Assembly: GCA_038501625.1 (NCBI GenBank)
Contig: JAZAYU010000693.1
Span: 116,432 to 180,431, forward strand
Length of the DNA stretch: 64,000 nucleotides
Direction: 5' to 3'
Source: Corbicula japonica
Lineage: Eukaryota; Mollusca; Bivalvia; Venerida; Cyrenidae
Shown here: piece after piece, positions 61,901-64,000 of the stretch
Numbering within the stretch: the stretch's first letter is position 1
Layout of the letters: every line of letters begins with the position of its first letter
The notes under the pieces: model-generated
Database searches by the model: none
The model's input: only the letters and a program-made list of their open reading frames with translations
What the model was told of the DNA's origin: nothing
Position numbers and translations under genes: made by a program

Positions 61901-64000
61901 CAACGGGTTTTATCTAGAAACTGTTCGGAGAAAACAAACAATCAACTACATTTCATTATATTTGCCAGTTCCTTATTCGCTCGAATAAGGAAACGGGAAC
62001 TAGTTCCTTATTCCTTATTCAGATTCGAATAGGGAAACGGGAACTGGTTCCTTATTCCTTATTCAGATTTGAAAAAGGAACTGAAGTTTTTGTACAGATT
62101 TCTTACACACAATTTCAATCATTGTTGAAGTTATCTCCCCCTTGTTCATAACAACGGGTTTTATCTAGAAAGGGTCCGGAGAAAACAAACAATCATCTGC
62201 ATTTCATTATATTTGCCAGTTCCTTATTCGCTCGAATAAGGAAACGGGAACTGGTTCCTTATTCCTTAATTGCTTGAATAAGGAAACGGGAACTGGTTCC
62301 TTATTCCTTATTCAGATTTGAAAAAGGAACTGAATTTTTTGTACAGATTTCCTACACACATTATAAATCATTGTTGAAGTTATCTCCCCCTGGTTCATAA
62401 CAACGGGTTTTATCTAGAAACTGTTCGGAGAAAACAAACAATCAACTACATTTCATTATATTTGCCAGTTCCTTATTCGCTCGAATAAGGAAACGGGAAC
62501 TGGTTCCTTATTCCTTATTCAGATTCGAATAAGGAAACGGGAACTGGTTCCTTATTCCTTATTCAGATTCGAAAAAGGAACTGAAGTTTTTGTACAGATT
62601 TCATACACACATTATCAATCATTGTTAAAGTATCTCCCCCTTGTTCATAACAACGGGTTTTATATTGAAACTGTTCGGAGAAAAGAAACAATCAACTACA
62701 TTTCGTTATATTTGCCAGTTCCTTATTCGCTCGAATAAGGAAACGGGAACTGGTTCCTTATTCCTTATTCAGATTCGAATAAGGAAGCGGGAACTGGTTC
62801 CTTATTCCTTATTCAGATTCGAAAAAGGAACTGAAGATTTTGTACAGATTTTATACACACATTATAAATCATTGTTGAAGTGATCTCCCCCTCGTTCATA
62901 ACAACGGGTTTTATCTAGAAACTGTTCGGAGAAAACAAACAATCAATTACATTTCATTATATTTGCCAGTTCCTTATTCGCTCGAATAAGGAAACGGGAA
63001 CTGGTTCCTAATTCCTTATTCAGATTCGAATAAGGAAACGGGAACTGGTTCCTTATTCCATATTCAGATTCGAAAAAAGAACTGAAGTTTTTGTACAGAT
63101 TTCATACACACATTATAAATCATTGCTGAAGGTATCTCCACCTGGTTCATAACAACGGGTTTTATCTAGAAACTGTTCGGAGAAAACAAACAATCAACTA
63201 CATTTCATTTTATTTGCCAGTTCCTTATTCGCTCGAATAAGGAAACGGGAAATGGTTCCTTATTCAGATTCGAATAAGGAAACGGGAACTGGTTCCTTAT
63301 TCCTTATTCAGATTCGAAAAAGGAACAGAAGTTTTTGTACAGATTTCATACACACATTATCAATCATTATTGAAGTTATCTCCCACTTGTTCATAACAAC
63401 TGGTTTTATCTAGAAACTGTTCGGAGAAAACAAACAATCAACTACATTTCATTATATTTGCCAGTTCCTTATTCGCTCGAATTAGGAAACGGGAACTGGT
63501 TCCTTATTCCTTATTCAGATTCGAATAAGGAAACGGGAACTGGTTCCTATTCCTTATTCAGATTCGAAAAAGGAACAGAAGTTTTTGTACAGATTTCATA
63601 CACACATTATCAATCATTGTTGAAATTATCTCCCCCTGGTTCATAACAACGGGTTTTATCTAGAAACTGTTCGGAGAAAACAATCAACTTCATTTCATTA
63701 TATTTGCCAGTTCCTTATTCGCTCGAATGAGGAAACGGGAACTGGTTCCTTTTTCCTTATTCAGATTCGAAAAAGGAACTGAAGTTTTTGTACAGATTTC
63801 CTACACACATTATAATTCATTGTTGAAGTTATCTCCCGCCGGTTCATAACAACGGGTTTTATCTAGAAACTCTTCGGCGAAAACAAACAATCCACTACAT
63901 TTCATTTTATTTGCCAGTTCCTTATTTGCTCGAATAAGGAAACGGGAACTTGTTCCTTATTCCTTATTCAGATTCGAAAAAGGAACTGAAGTTTTTGAAC
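58924..64000. repeat. right arm of foldback copy 2 (incomplete)
   Basis: Inner module 58924-59140, then inverted arrays of about 250-bp units matching 33102 onward. The offset to copy 1 grows from 26,042 (33587 to 59629) to 26,296 (36345 to 62641) to 26,540 (36918 to 63458), meaning two whole units were gained here or lost in copy 1. The window ends inside the array. Confidence 0.9.

Larger units (their letters stand above)
45451..64000. mobile_element. giant foldback element, copy 2 (cut by the window end)
   Basis: Same orientation and module order as copy 1: terminal repeats 45460-45782, subterminal block 45783-46385, left array 46386-51278, inner module 51279-51492, core 51493-58923, then the right arm from 58924 to the window end. 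The cores are nearly identical (scattered substitutions and 1-3-base indels, microsatellite steps). The arrays differ by whole repeat units: the left array is shorter overall than in copy 1, and the right array has gained about two units by 63458. The right end and its flank are outside the window. Confidence 0.75.

Overview
The window looks like nuclear DNA from an invertebrate animal, most likely a marine bivalve mollusc. It is AT-rich, has spliced exons with GT/AG borders, lacks long bacterial-style ORFs, and carries interspersed repeats of a type I associate with bivalve genomes (the 'GGTCAAGGTCAAAGTGACC' repeat and the 'AAAAAGGGGCATAACTCC' repeat). The species call is inference.

Left third (1-18645). 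A candidate inverted-repeat element (about 72-1031) and a possible minus-strand first exon (1434-1518) come first. A direct repeat of about 1.4-1.7 kb follows, running into a 17-bp minisatellite (2064-5750). A nine-exon plus-strand gene can be assembled by hand at 6597-15519. Every splice phase agrees, and the 363-residue product reads collinearly with the scaffold/dimerisation domain and C-terminal adaptor-binding helix of the innate-immune kinases TBK1/IKK-epsilon. No kinase or ubiquitin-like domain is visible, and the proposed start codon is preceded by an in-frame stop. Introns of this gene carry a pair of tRNA-derived SINEs, a 22-G run, a mollusc repeat with nuclear-receptor-like half-sites and a 61-bp minisatellite. 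A second copy of the direct repeat plus 17-bp minisatellite (15760-17943) follows the gene.

Right two thirds (18646-64000). This is dominated by two near-identical, same-orientation copies of a giant foldback (inverted-repeat) structure. Copy 1 spans 18646-39210. It has a 6.8-kb left arm and a 6.3-kb inverted right arm built from nested tandem repeats (105-bp terminal units, about 250-bp units containing 44-45-bp subunits), around a 7.4-kb AT-rich core. Copy 2 starts at 45451 and runs off the window. The cores carry a broken mariner-like element and a TA-flanked MITE but no transposase I can assign to the foldback.

Between the two copies (39211-45450) sits a three-unit tandem array of 1,884-bp repeats, each with a tRNA-like Pol III motif set. 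The sequence GCAGGGAAC lies directly right of copy 1 and directly left of copy 2, and occurs unoccupied at each array unit junction. This is what a 9-bp target-site duplication from foldback insertion into the array would look like. Copy 1 lacks this 9-mer on its left side, so the locus has been rearranged by recombination or is mis-joined in assembly.

Protein-coding content is therefore one credible gene and one weak exon. Everything else is repeat biology.
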